Origin: CAIQJJ01 sp964606085
Lineage (GTDB): Bacteria > Chloroflexota > Anaerolineae > Anaerolineales > UBA4823
DNA: 13,096 bases
Assembly (NCBI GenBank): GCA_964606085.1
Contig: CAZSFD010000115.1
Coordinates: forward strand, 1 to 13,096
Direction of reading: 5' to 3'
Shown here: one piece after another, positions 6,588-13,096 of the stretch
Numbering within the stretch: position 1 is the first letter of the stretch
Layout of the letters: each line of letters opens with the position of its first letter
Notes under the pieces: generated by a model
Database searches by the model: none
What the model saw: the letters and a program-made list of their open reading frames with translations, nothing else
Told to the model about the DNA's origin: nothing
Position numbers and translations under genes: made by a program

Positions 6588-7787
6588 ATGAATTCGTGGC
6601 TGCGCATCCTTTTTTGGTTTGTTGGCATTCCCATCCTGCTTGGGGGGCTGTTTTGGCTGAATTTAAGGCCCGGATTCCTGCCTGCGCAAGCAACATTCTT
6701 TGCCACCTATTGGCAAGAAACACGCGCCTTCCTGTTTGAAAATGCCAGCCCTTACGAAAATGCGGCCAGCCCAACCCCCGGTGCTTTCAGCATCCATCCC
6801 GCTTACCCACTCTTTGCCACACTATTTTTCGCCCCTTTTGCCCTGATCCCCGATTTCGCCATCGCCCAGGCCGCCTGGACGACATTTTTGCAACTGGCCG
6901 CCCTGGCAACCCTGTTAACCAGCCTGCGCCTGGCACGCTGGCAACCCCCGGCATGGTTGGCCGTGGGTTGGGCGATATTTATCGTCGCCTGGTTCCATGG
7001 GTATATGGCTATTCAGAACGGCGATCTGATTGTGCTAACAGGGCTGTTTCTCAGCCTGAGCTTGCTGTGCATTCGGGCAGAACGCTACGAAATCGGCGGC
7101 ATTCTCCTCGCCTTCAGTTGCATTCACCTGCCGGGCGTGCTGCTGGTGATGGCGTTTATCTTGATCTGGTGCGCCAGTAAATATAAAACGGGCGGCGTCA
7201 CCTTGATCCTGTATTTCCTCGGCACGCTGGCGTTGCTGAGTGCGCTCGGCAGTTTCTTGCAACCAGCCTGGCTGTTGGGCTACCTGCGTCTCTTGTTGAA
7301 CACATCGGCCTATCCAGGCCCCACCAGCCTCGGCCAGGTGTTCTTTTCCTGGTGGCCGGGCGTTGGCAGGCAGCTCGGCTGGGCAATCTCAGCCTTGTTG
7401 AGCGCCATTTTACTGGTCGAATGGCTGTTGACGCTGCGCCAGGAGTTTACCCGCTTCCTGTGGGCCTGCTGCCTCACCCTCGCCTTCAGCGCCTGGATTG
7501 GCCTGCCGACCTCGCCGATGACTTTCCATCTGTTGATCCTGCCGTTGGTCGTCGTTTGCGCCACCTGGGAAGGACGCCATCGGCAAAGCGGGCGTGTTCT
7601 GGCGGTGGTAGCGCCGCTCATTTTCGGCCTGGGGCTATGGAAAATTTTCTGGGATGCTCAGAGCCTCGCGCTGGTCAGCGTACCGCCACAATTATTCATC
7701 CCGGTTCCGCTCGTTTTGTTTATCCTGCTCTATTGGGTGCGCTGGTGGATCATTCGTCCCAGGCGCTTTCTGGATGCAGGCCAGTAA
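6588..7787 (+). CDS. GT87/DUF2029-like polytopic membrane glycosyltransferase (GT-C)
   Basis: This 399-residue protein has about ten hydrophobic segments. It matches the layout of GT-C enzymes of the DUF2029/GT87 type, which take a sugar from a polyprenyl-phosphate donor on the outer face of the membrane. Recognisable parts are the first membrane helix (6-24), the outer loop with YWQETRAFLFENASPY (41-56), the HPAYPLFATLFFAPFALI block near residue 70-88 and the AWTTFLQLAALATLL helix. Relatives I remember have an Asp in the first loop (a DF-x-x-x-W type motif); here the equivalent stretch reads QATFFATYW with no Asp, so activity may be altered. The ATG at 6588 lies four bases after the terminator T run and has no Shine-Dalgarno sequence; a TTG at 6582 lies inside the T run. 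It precedes another GT-C protein by 19 bases. Glycosyltransferase function is inferred from family resemblance. Confidence 0.7.
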   Translation: MNSWLRILFWFVGIPILLGGLFWLNLRPGFLPAQATFFATYWQETRAFLFENASPYENAASPTPGAFSIHPAYPLFATLFFAPFALIPDFAIAQAAWTTFLQLAALATLLTSLRLARWQPPAWLAVGWAIFIVAWFHGYMAIQNGDLIVLTGLFLSLSLLCIRAERYEIGGILLAFSCIHLPGVLLVMAFILIWCASKYKTGGVTLILYFLGTLALLSALGSFLQPAWLLGYLRLLLNTSAYPGPTSLGQVFFSWWPGVGRQLGWAISALLSAILLVEWLLTLRQEFTRFLWACCLTLAFSAWIGLPTSPMTFHLLILPLVVVCATWEGRHRQSGRVLAVVAPLIFGLGLWKIFWDAQSLALVSVPPQLFIPVPLVLFILLYWVRWWIIRPRRFLDAGQ

Positions 7788-7806
7788 GTCGAATATGGAG
7801 GCCAGG

Positions 7807-9327
7807 ATGCGTCAACTCCCCCGTATCCCCATCGAAGCGATTTGGGTGATCATTTTCATCACCGGCATTTTCGTTTTCGTCAACACCCACCCCATTCGCC
7901 CGCACGATTTTTGGTTTCACGCCGCTGCCGGCAGGGAAATTGTCGCGAACGGCCAAATCCCCGCCGTAGACACGTTTAGCTACACGGCGGCCGGCCAACC
8001 GTACGAGTCCTACAAAATCTACTGGCTGATGGAAGTGACCTTTTACCTTCTGCTGCAGACAGGCGGCATAGCCGGGGTGGTTCTCTTTCAAAGCCTGGTG
8101 ATTACGGCAGCCTACGCGCTGGTGCTGTTGACGGCCTGGCGCACCACCGGCAATTGGCGCGCCGCCACCCTGGCCGCCTTGTGCGCCGCCGCCACCGGCA
8201 TCGAAGATTGGAATGTCCGTCCCCAGGCCATCACCATCCTGATCGGCGCGTGCTACCTGTTGGCTATCAGCGAGTTAAACCGGGGAGGCAAGCGCCTGTG
8301 GTTGGGCGTTTTCCCGCTGGGGATGGTGATCTGGGTTAACAGCCACGGCTCTTTTGTGCTGGGCTTTGCCTTGCTGGCCGCCTGGCTGGCGGCCGCCTCG
8401 CTGGAAGCCCTGGCCCCGCGCCTGTTCACGGCTTTCCAGTTTCCCGTAGCCCACCGCCCCATCCGAACCATCGCCGCGGCCATCATCCTGAGTGGATTGG
8501 CGTGCCTGCTCAACCCGCGCGGCCCCGGCGTGCTGCTTTACCTTTCCGAGATGACCACCAATCCCATCGTCCAAAACCTGGTACCTGAATGGGTGCCTCC
8601 CACGATAGAAAGCCAGGTCGGCCTGTTCTTTTTTAGCGTTTTATTGGTTACCATATTGCTGTTGGCCGTTTCACCCCGCCGCCCAGATATTTTCCATCTG
8701 CTGCTGTTCACCGGCTTTACCGTGCTGAGCTTCAAAACCGCCCGCGGCATCTTGTGGTTTGGCCTGACCACCGCACCCCTGATTGCCGCGCAGTTGGATG
8801 CCATCGGCCAACACTGGCAAGCAAAACTGGCCGCCCCCGGCCATTCACCCAGGTTAGCCCCCGTGTGGATTAACTGGGCTTTCGTTAGCCTTGCCGTTGT
8901 GGCGGCTTTTCTCTCTCTGCCGTGGTTCAAAGAGCTTTTGCCGCTGCCGCCAGCCAAAGCCGGCCTGGTTTCACAAGAGACACCCACCCAGGCCACCGCC
9001 GTCCTCATGCAAAACCGCTGGCCGGGCCGGTTATTCCATTCCATGCCGTTCGGCAGTTACTTACATTGGGCCGCCCAGCCCGCCTACCCCGTATTCGTCG
9101 ATTCGCGCATCGAGCTTTTTCCAATCACGGTCTGGCGCGATTACCTGACCATCGTCAATGCCCAGCCAGGCTGGGAAGACAAGCTATCCGCTTACCAGGT
9201 CAACACGCTCATGCTCAGCCCCACGCAAGATAGCAACCTGCTCCAGGCCGCCAGCGCGCTGCCAAACTGGCAGAAAGTCTATCAAGATGATGTCGCGGTT
9301 ATTTTGATCCGCAAGGGAAATGAATAG
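7807..9327 (+). CDS. GT-C-like polytopic membrane protein with C-terminal outer domain
   Basis: This is a 506-residue membrane protein. After the first helix (about 12-27) it has HDFWFHAAAGREIVANGQIP (33-52) followed by DTFSYTAAGQPYE, the pattern of large GT-C-like proteins in which an acidic residue and aromatic/His residues sit in the first outer loop. About ten further hydrophobic segments follow. The last 130 or so residues form a soluble domain with FGSYLHW, PVFVDSRIELFP and a closing VYQDDVAVILIRKG, which is conserved among relatives I recall only as uncharacterised membrane proteins. I chose ATG 7807 because GGAGG (7797-7801) lies five bases before it; an ATG at 7795 is possible but lacks a site, and the open frame further upstream overlaps the previous gene. 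It is probably co-transcribed with the preceding gene. The donor and acceptor are unknown. Confidence 0.72.
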   Translation: MRQLPRIPIEAIWVIIFITGIFVFVNTHPIRPHDFWFHAAAGREIVANGQIPAVDTFSYTAAGQPYESYKIYWLMEVTFYLLLQTGGIAGVVLFQSLVITAAYALVLLTAWRTTGNWRAATLAALCAAATGIEDWNVRPQAITILIGACYLLAISELNRGGKRLWLGVFPLGMVIWVNSHGSFVLGFALLAAWLAAASLEALAPRLFTAFQFPVAHRPIRTIAAAIILSGLACLLNPRGPGVLLYLSEMTTNPIVQNLVPEWVPPTIESQVGLFFFSVLLVTILLLAVSPRRPDIFHLLLFTGFTVLSFKTARGILWFGLTTAPLIAAQLDAIGQHWQAKLAAPGHSPRLAPVWINWAFVSLAVVAAFLSLPWFKELLPLPPAKAGLVSQETPTQATAVLMQNRWPGRLFHSMPFGSYLHWAAQPAYPVFVDSRIELFPITVWRDYLTIVNAQPGWEDKLSAYQVNTLMLSPTQDSNLLQAASALPNWQKVYQDDVAVILIRKGNE

Positions 9328-9329
9328 TG

Positions 9330-9409
9330 CCTAACCCGCGAACTTCTTGCACAAAAAGCAAGAATTTCCTGGATTAGTGCGCTGGTCGTTCCGCTTTATG
9401 CGGGTTAGG
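9330..9409 (+). repeat. 80-bp nested inverted-repeat element
   Basis: CCTAACCCGC (9330-9339) is perfectly complementary to GCGGGTTAGG (9400-9409). Inside lies a second perfect hairpin, TTCTTGC (9344-9350) with GCAAGAA (9358-9364), loop ACAAAAA, followed by TTTCC. It begins three bases after the GT-C gene stop and ends 15 bases before the MFS start. The inner hairpin could be a weak terminator; the outer repeat could be a leader structure, a protein-binding site or the ends of a very small repeat element. I see no clear promoter for the MFS gene here. Confidence 0.6.
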
Positions 9410-9424
9410 TTAACATAAAACAAG

Positions 9425-10645
9425 ATGAACATCTGGAACAAGATCAGACATTACCCCCAACTCGGCCTGGTGCTATTGGCCTACATCGCTTTCATCGCCC
9501 TGGGAATGCCCGATGGACTGCTGGGCGTTGGCTGGCCCTCCATCCGGGCGGGGTTCTCCATCCCGCTCGATGCCATCGGCATGTTTCTGACCGCCTCGGT
9601 CATCGGCTACATGACCTCCAGTTTCCTGAGCGGCTTTCTGCTCGCCCGCCTGGGGGTAGGGCGGATGCTGGCGGCCAGTTGCCTGCTCACCGGCCTGGCG
9701 TTGATCGGCTACACCTTTGCCCCGGCGTGGTGGCTGATGGTACTGCTGGGCGTATTCGCCGGGCTGGGCGCTGGCGCGATTGACGCCGGCCTCAACACCT
9801 ATGTGGCCGCCCACTTCGGCGAAGGGCTGATGCAGTGGCTTCATGCCAGTTGGGGCATCGGAATCACCACCGGGCCAATCATCATGACTCTCGGCCTGAC
9901 GGCCCTGAACACCTGGCACTTTGGTTACCGCGTGGTGGGCGGTTTTCAACTGGCGCTGGCGGCTTGCTTTGTGCTGACCCTGGCGATGTGGAACACGAAC
10001 CATACGCCATCGAACGGCGAGGCGCAGAAAAAACTGACCGATTACAAAACCCCACTCGGCGAGACCCTGCGGCAGCCGCAAGTATGGCTCAGCATCCTGC
10101 TGTTCTTCCTCTATGTTGGCGCAGAAACTGCCCTGGGCACCTGGACTTACACCCTGCTGACGGAATCGCGCGGGGTGCAGCCAACATTGGCGGGGTTCTT
10201 CGCCGGCAGCTACTGGTTCACCTTTACCATTGGGCGCATCCTGGCGGGAGTAGTTGCCAACCGGGTGGGGGTCAACAAGCTCGTGACGGGTGGTTTGGTT
10301 GGCGCGCTGCTGGGTGTGGGGCTGCTGATCTGGAATCCATCTGAAATTGCCAATGTGATCGCCGTGGCCGTGATCGGCGTATCCATTGCGCCCATCTTCC
10401 CGGCGATGATGTCTGGCACCAGCCGGCGCGTGGGCGATCACTTTGCTGCCAACACCATCGGCATGCAAATGGCCGCCACGGGCTTTGGCATCGCCGTCAT
10501 CCCCAGCCTGATGGGCGTGCTGGCGCGCCAGGTTTCGCTGGAGATCATCCCGGTCTGCCTGTTGGCAGTGTACGCCGGGCTGCTGGGCGCTTACCTGCTG
10601 GCCGTAAAGTATCCATCGCAAGTCCCAGACTTGCGCCACAATTGA
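9425..10645 (+). CDS. Major facilitator superfamily transporter
   Basis: This 406-residue protein has the two-halves, roughly 12-helix layout of the major facilitator superfamily. The N-terminal helix ends in GMPDGLLGVGWPSIR (27-41), and a helix 4 block GAGAIDAGLNTYVAAHFGEG (115-134) follows. These features place it with the sugar-transporter-like MFS subgroup related to the fucose-proton symporter and YbjJ, although I cannot fix the substrate. A shorter hydrophilic loop of about 30 residues (GEAQKKLTDYKTPLGETL) separates the halves. The ATG at 9425 is the first in frame and precedes the first helix closely, but it has no clear Shine-Dalgarno sequence. The GH3 glycosidase starts 24 bases downstream with its own strong site, so the two genes probably form one unit. 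Import of a small beta-glucoside or its product is the natural inference. Confidence 0.85.
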   Translation: MNIWNKIRHYPQLGLVLLAYIAFIALGMPDGLLGVGWPSIRAGFSIPLDAIGMFLTASVIGYMTSSFLSGFLLARLGVGRMLAASCLLTGLALIGYTFAPAWWLMVLLGVFAGLGAGAIDAGLNTYVAAHFGEGLMQWLHASWGIGITTGPIIMTLGLTALNTWHFGYRVVGGFQLALAACFVLTLAMWNTNHTPSNGEAQKKLTDYKTPLGETLRQPQVWLSILLFFLYVGAETALGTWTYTLLTESRGVQPTLAGFFAGSYWFTFTIGRILAGVVANRVGVNKLVTGGLVGALLGVGLLIWNPSEIANVIAVAVIGVSIAPIFPAMMSGTSRRVGDHFAANTIGMQMAATGFGIAVIPSLMGVLARQVSLEIIPVCLLAVYAGLLGAYLLAVKYPSQVPDLRHN

Positions 10646-10669
10646 TCATCTTTTAATCAGGAGATAGTC

Positions 10670-12886
10670 ATGGACGACACCCAAAAATCAGAAAATGAAG
10701 TTAACCAGCGCGTCGAGGCGCTGCTGGCACGCATGAGCCTGGACGAGAAAATCGGCCAACTCAACCAGGTCGGCGGAGCCGATTTCGCCCCCGGCCCGAA
10801 GGCTGAAGACCAGATTCGCCAGGGCCGGGCCGGTTCGGTGCTGTGGCTCAACAACACCCAACGCTTCAACGAACTGCAAAAGATCGCCGTTGAAGAAAGC
10901 CCCTCCGGCATCCCGCTGCTCTTCGCCCTCGATGTGATCCACGGCTACCGCACCATCTTCCCCGTCCCGTTGGCCATGGCCGCCTCGTGGGACGCAAATG
11001 TGCCTGAAAAAGCGCAAACTGTGGCTGCCCGAGAAGCGCGCGCCGCCGGCCTGCACTGGACATTCGGCCCCATGCTCGACATCTGCCGCGATGCCCGTTG
11101 GGGGCGCATTGTGGAAGGCGCCGGCGAGGACCCCTACCTCGGAGCGGCCATGGCCGCCGCGCAGGTGCGCGGCTTCCAGGGCGATGACATCGCCCACCCC
11201 GAACGGCTGCTGGCCTGCGCCAAGCACTTCGCCGGCTATGGCTATTCAGAAGGCGGGCGCGACTACGACCCGGTCTACCTTTCTGAAACGCAACTGCGCA
11301 ACACCGTCCTGCCGCCCTTCAAAGCCGCTGTCGAGGCCGGTGTGGCCACCTTCATGAGCGCTTACATGGATTTGAACGATGTCCCCGCCAGCGGCAACCG
11401 CTGGCTGCTGCGCCAGGTGCTGCGCCAGGAATGGGGCTTCGCTGGCTTTGTGGTTTCAGACGCCTTCGCCGTGATGAACATGGTCATCCAGGGCCACGCC
11501 CGCGACCGGCGCGAAGCCGCCCTGCGCGGCATCAAAGCTGGCCTCAACATGGATATGTCCAGCTACACCTACCCCGAAAACGTGGCCGCCCTGGTGGCCG
11601 ACGGCGCGCTGACCGTCGCTGAGATCGAAGAACTGGTCCGCCCGATCCTCGCCCTCAAGGTCAAGATGGGCCTGTTCGAGCATCCGTATGTAGATGAGAG
11701 CCTGCTGGAGAAGGTGGTGGCCCGCCCCGATCACCGCCAGATGGCGCGTTGGGCGGCGCAGCGCTCGATGGTGCTGCTCAAGAACGATGGCGGCCTGCTG
11801 CCCCTGGATAGCAACGTGCAGAAAATTGCCGTGATCGGCCCATTGGCCGACTCGATGCCAGCCACCGAAGGCTCGTGGATGGTCTTCGGCCACCAACCCG
11901 CCGCCGTCACCGTCCTGGCAGGCATCCGCGCCAGACTGCCCGGCGCAGCCGTAACCTACGCCCCCGGCCCCGCAATCCGCCGCGACATCCCCTCCTGGTT
12001 CGAGGGTATGATGGCCGGGCAAACCCGCCAGCCGGCCCAAACCGCCGAAGAATCTGAAGCCGCCTTTCAGACCGCCCTCGAAACCGCCCGCGCCGCCGAC
12101 CAGGTGATTATGGTTCTGGGCGAAACCGACCTGATGGCCGGCGAAGCCGCCTCGCGCGCCTCGCTCGATCTGCCCGGCCGCCAGGAAGAACTGCTCCAAG
12201 CGGTGGCCGCCCTGGGGAAGCCCGTGGTGTTGGTGCTGCTGAATGGCCGCCCCTTGAGCATCAACTGGGCCGCCGAACACATCCCCGCCATCCTCGAAGC
12301 CTGGGAACCCGGCAGCGAGGGCGGCAACGCCGTCGCTGACATCCTGTTTGGCGATGTCAACCCCGGCGGCAAACTGCCCGTTACATTCCCGCGCAAAGGC
12401 AGCCACACCCCGCTCTACTACGCCCGCAACCTGACCCACTCGCCCGAAAGCAGCCCGATGTACAACCCGCGCTACTGGGACGGCCTGCCCACGCCGCTTT
12501 ACCCCTTTGGCTATGGCCTGAGCTACACCACCTTTGACTTTTCCAATCTGAAAGTGTCGGCGTCCCAGGTCAAGGTGGGCGAAAGCGTGACCGTCAGCGT
12601 GGACGTGACCAACACCGGCAAAGTGGCCGGCGACGAGGTGGCCCAGCTATACATCCACCAGCAATGGGGCACCGATACGCGCCCCATGCGCGAGTTGAAA
12701 GGCTTCGCCCGCCTGACCCTCCAGCCCGGCGAGACCCAAACCGTCACTTTCCCACTTGGCCCAGGCGAATTAGGCTACTGGAGTACGAACGCCAACGCCT
12801 GGATTCAAGACGCCGCCCCCTTCGACCTGTGGGTCGGCGCGGACTCGACGGCGACGCTCCATGCAGCGCTGGAAGTGGTCGGTTAG
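10670..12886 (+). CDS. bglX: Glycoside hydrolase family 3 beta-glucosidase, BglX type
   Basis: This 738-residue enzyme would release terminal beta-linked glucose (or xylose) from short oligosaccharides or glucosides. The (beta/alpha)8 domain has MSLDEKIGQLNQVGG (22-36), LDVIHGYRTIFPVPLAMAAS (88-107), WGRIVEGAGEDPYL (144-157), KHFAGYG (185-191) and VVSDAFAV, whose Asp264 is the expected catalytic nucleophile. The second domain carries LGETDLMAGEAASRASLDLP (483-502); the acid/base Glu is probably in this block. A fibronectin-III-like domain closes the protein (about 635-735, with DVTNTGKVAGDEVAQLYIH). Length and order match BglX-like enzymes. There is no signal peptide, unlike periplasmic E. 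coli BglX, so it should act in the cytoplasm. AGGAG (10659-10663) precedes the ATG by six bases. It follows the MFS gene by 24 bases, which fits an uptake-and-hydrolysis pair. Exact substrate is uncertain. Confidence 0.93.
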   Translation: MDDTQKSENEVNQRVEALLARMSLDEKIGQLNQVGGADFAPGPKAEDQIRQGRAGSVLWLNNTQRFNELQKIAVEESPSGIPLLFALDVIHGYRTIFPVPLAMAASWDANVPEKAQTVAAREARAAGLHWTFGPMLDICRDARWGRIVEGAGEDPYLGAAMAAAQVRGFQGDDIAHPERLLACAKHFAGYGYSEGGRDYDPVYLSETQLRNTVLPPFKAAVEAGVATFMSAYMDLNDVPASGNRWLLRQVLRQEWGFAGFVVSDAFAVMNMVIQGHARDRREAALRGIKAGLNMDMSSYTYPENVAALVADGALTVAEIEELVRPILALKVKMGLFEHPYVDESLLEKVVARPDHRQMARWAAQRSMVLLKNDGGLLPLDSNVQKIAVIGPLADSMPATEGSWMVFGHQPAAVTVLAGIRARLPGAAVTYAPGPAIRRDIPSWFEGMMAGQTRQPAQTAEESEAAFQTALETARAADQVIMVLGETDLMAGEAASRASLDLPGRQEELLQAVAALGKPVVLVLLNGRPLSINWAAEHIPAILEAWEPGSEGGNAVADILFGDVNPGGKLPVTFPRKGSHTPLYYARNLTHSPESSPMYNPRYWDGLPTPLYPFGYGLSYTTFDFSNLKVSASQVKVGESVTVSVDVTNTGKVAGDEVAQLYIHQQWGTDTRPMRELKGFARLTLQPGETQTVTFPLGPGELGYWSTNANAWIQDAAPFDLWVGADSTATLHAALEVVG

Positions 12887-12917
12887 CTCATCAACTTTTG
12901 AACCAATGTTCCTGATC

Positions 12918-12970
12918 CAGGCAGGGGGGTGTGCGTGAGTGCGAAGCACCCAATCACACCCCCCTGCCTG
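12918..12970. terminator. Perfect 16-bp hairpin after the glycosidase gene, terminator-like
   Basis: CAGGCAGGGGGGTGTG (12918-12933) is exactly complementary to 12955-12970. The intervening bases continue the stem almost completely (TGAGTGC at 12936-12942 against GCACCCA at 12946-12952, one mismatch) around a GAA loop. The hairpin is very stable and lies 31 bases after the GH3 stop. On the plus strand it is followed by AAAAATTTCC, only three T, so it is not a classical U-tract terminator. It could stop transcription, protect the mRNA end, or be a copy of a dispersed palindromic repeat. Confidence 0.6.
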
Positions 12971-13096
12971 AAAAATTTCCTATCAAGGGGGGAAGAGCCA
13001 ATTCGTTTCAAGACCGGGAGAATGCCTAAGAAGAGGATGGCTGAATAATTTGACAATGTCACATTAGGTTTCAGTTTTTGACCGCTGGCGCAGGCG
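12971..13096. other. Terminal stretch without a visible gene
   Basis: No credible start codon with a ribosome binding site, and no recognisable protein, appears before the window ends. It contains TGACAATGTCA (13051-13061), a 5-bp inverted repeat with a one-base centre that overlaps a TTGACA (13050-13055). I find no matching -10 box at a normal distance, so a promoter is not supported. Confidence 0.4.

Noticed and set aside
9473..10639. Long minus-strand open frame (388 codons) opposite the MFS gene
   Set aside because: Its protein is rich in His, Gln, Gly and Arg with no domain or membrane pattern, as expected from the complement of a GC-rich gene. The plus-strand frame has clear transporter features.
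11456..12439. Minus-strand open frame (327 codons) opposite the GH3 gene
   Set aside because: Low-complexity Gly/Ala/His/Gln composition, no ribosome binding site, and entirely inside a well-supported enzyme gene.
13050..13078. TTGACA near the right end as a promoter
   Set aside because: The hexamer at 17-base spacing is AGTTTT, a poor -10 box, and the gene it would serve is not in the window.
1..13096. CRISPR array, prophage, transposase or toxin-antitoxin pair
   Set aside because: No regularly spaced repeats, integrase, transposase or small paired genes are visible on either strand.

Overview
The window looks like part of a chromosome from a Chloroflexota bacterium, probably Anaerolineae. 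This rests on the gene families present, the Thr-Pro-rich low-complexity tail on a membrane-anchored protein, the GT-C membrane glycosyltransferases and the moderately GC-rich coding style. The taxonomy is inferred from gene content, not from a marker-gene comparison. Apart from the first gene, which runs leftward and is cut by the window edge, every gene is on the + strand. I see no insertion sequence, prophage, CRISPR array, tRNA or rRNA.

Layout: (1) 1-511, minus strand: the N-terminal 170 codons of a membrane-bound ion-translocating pyrophosphatase (hppA), with a perfect 13-bp inverted repeat in its leader. (2) 512-1052: a divergent intergenic region with a good sigma70-type promoter at 814-843 and, between it and the next start codon, about 200 nt of leader with several nested complementary segments. 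(3) 1053-5034: a compact four-gene operon for a Gld-type ABC system: ATPase, ABC-2 permease, GldG-family membrane protein and DUF4340 protein. (4) 5035-5309: an intergenic region with inverted repeats and a sigma70-type promoter. (5) 5310-6542: a sigma70 factor with a recognisable region 1.1 (RpoD/SigA type), ended by a textbook intrinsic terminator. (6) 6588-9327: two polytopic GT-C-type membrane proteins in tandem, the first starting only four bases after the terminator's T run. (7) 9330-9409: a nested inverted-repeat element. (8) 9425-12886: an MFS transporter and a GH3 beta-glucosidase, 24 bp apart, followed by a perfect 16-bp hairpin. (9) 12971-13096: no gene visible.

How the genes fit together: the four-gene Gld-like operon should form one envelope complex, with a cytosolic ATPase, a permease, and two membrane-anchored proteins with large extracytoplasmic domains. 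In Bacteroidetes the GldA/GldF/GldG proteins are needed for gliding; what the relatives do in Chloroflexota is open. The MFS protein and the GH3 enzyme, which lacks a signal peptide, probably form an uptake-plus-hydrolysis pair for a small beta-glucoside. The two GT-C proteins are probably lipid-linked sugar transferases or relatives acting on the cell surface.

The genes themselves are mostly recognisable families. The least explained content is in the non-coding stretches: the candidate structured leader upstream of the ABC operon, the hppA leader hairpin, the crossing inverted repeats before rpoD, the nested repeat before the MFS gene, and the terminator that abuts a start codon.
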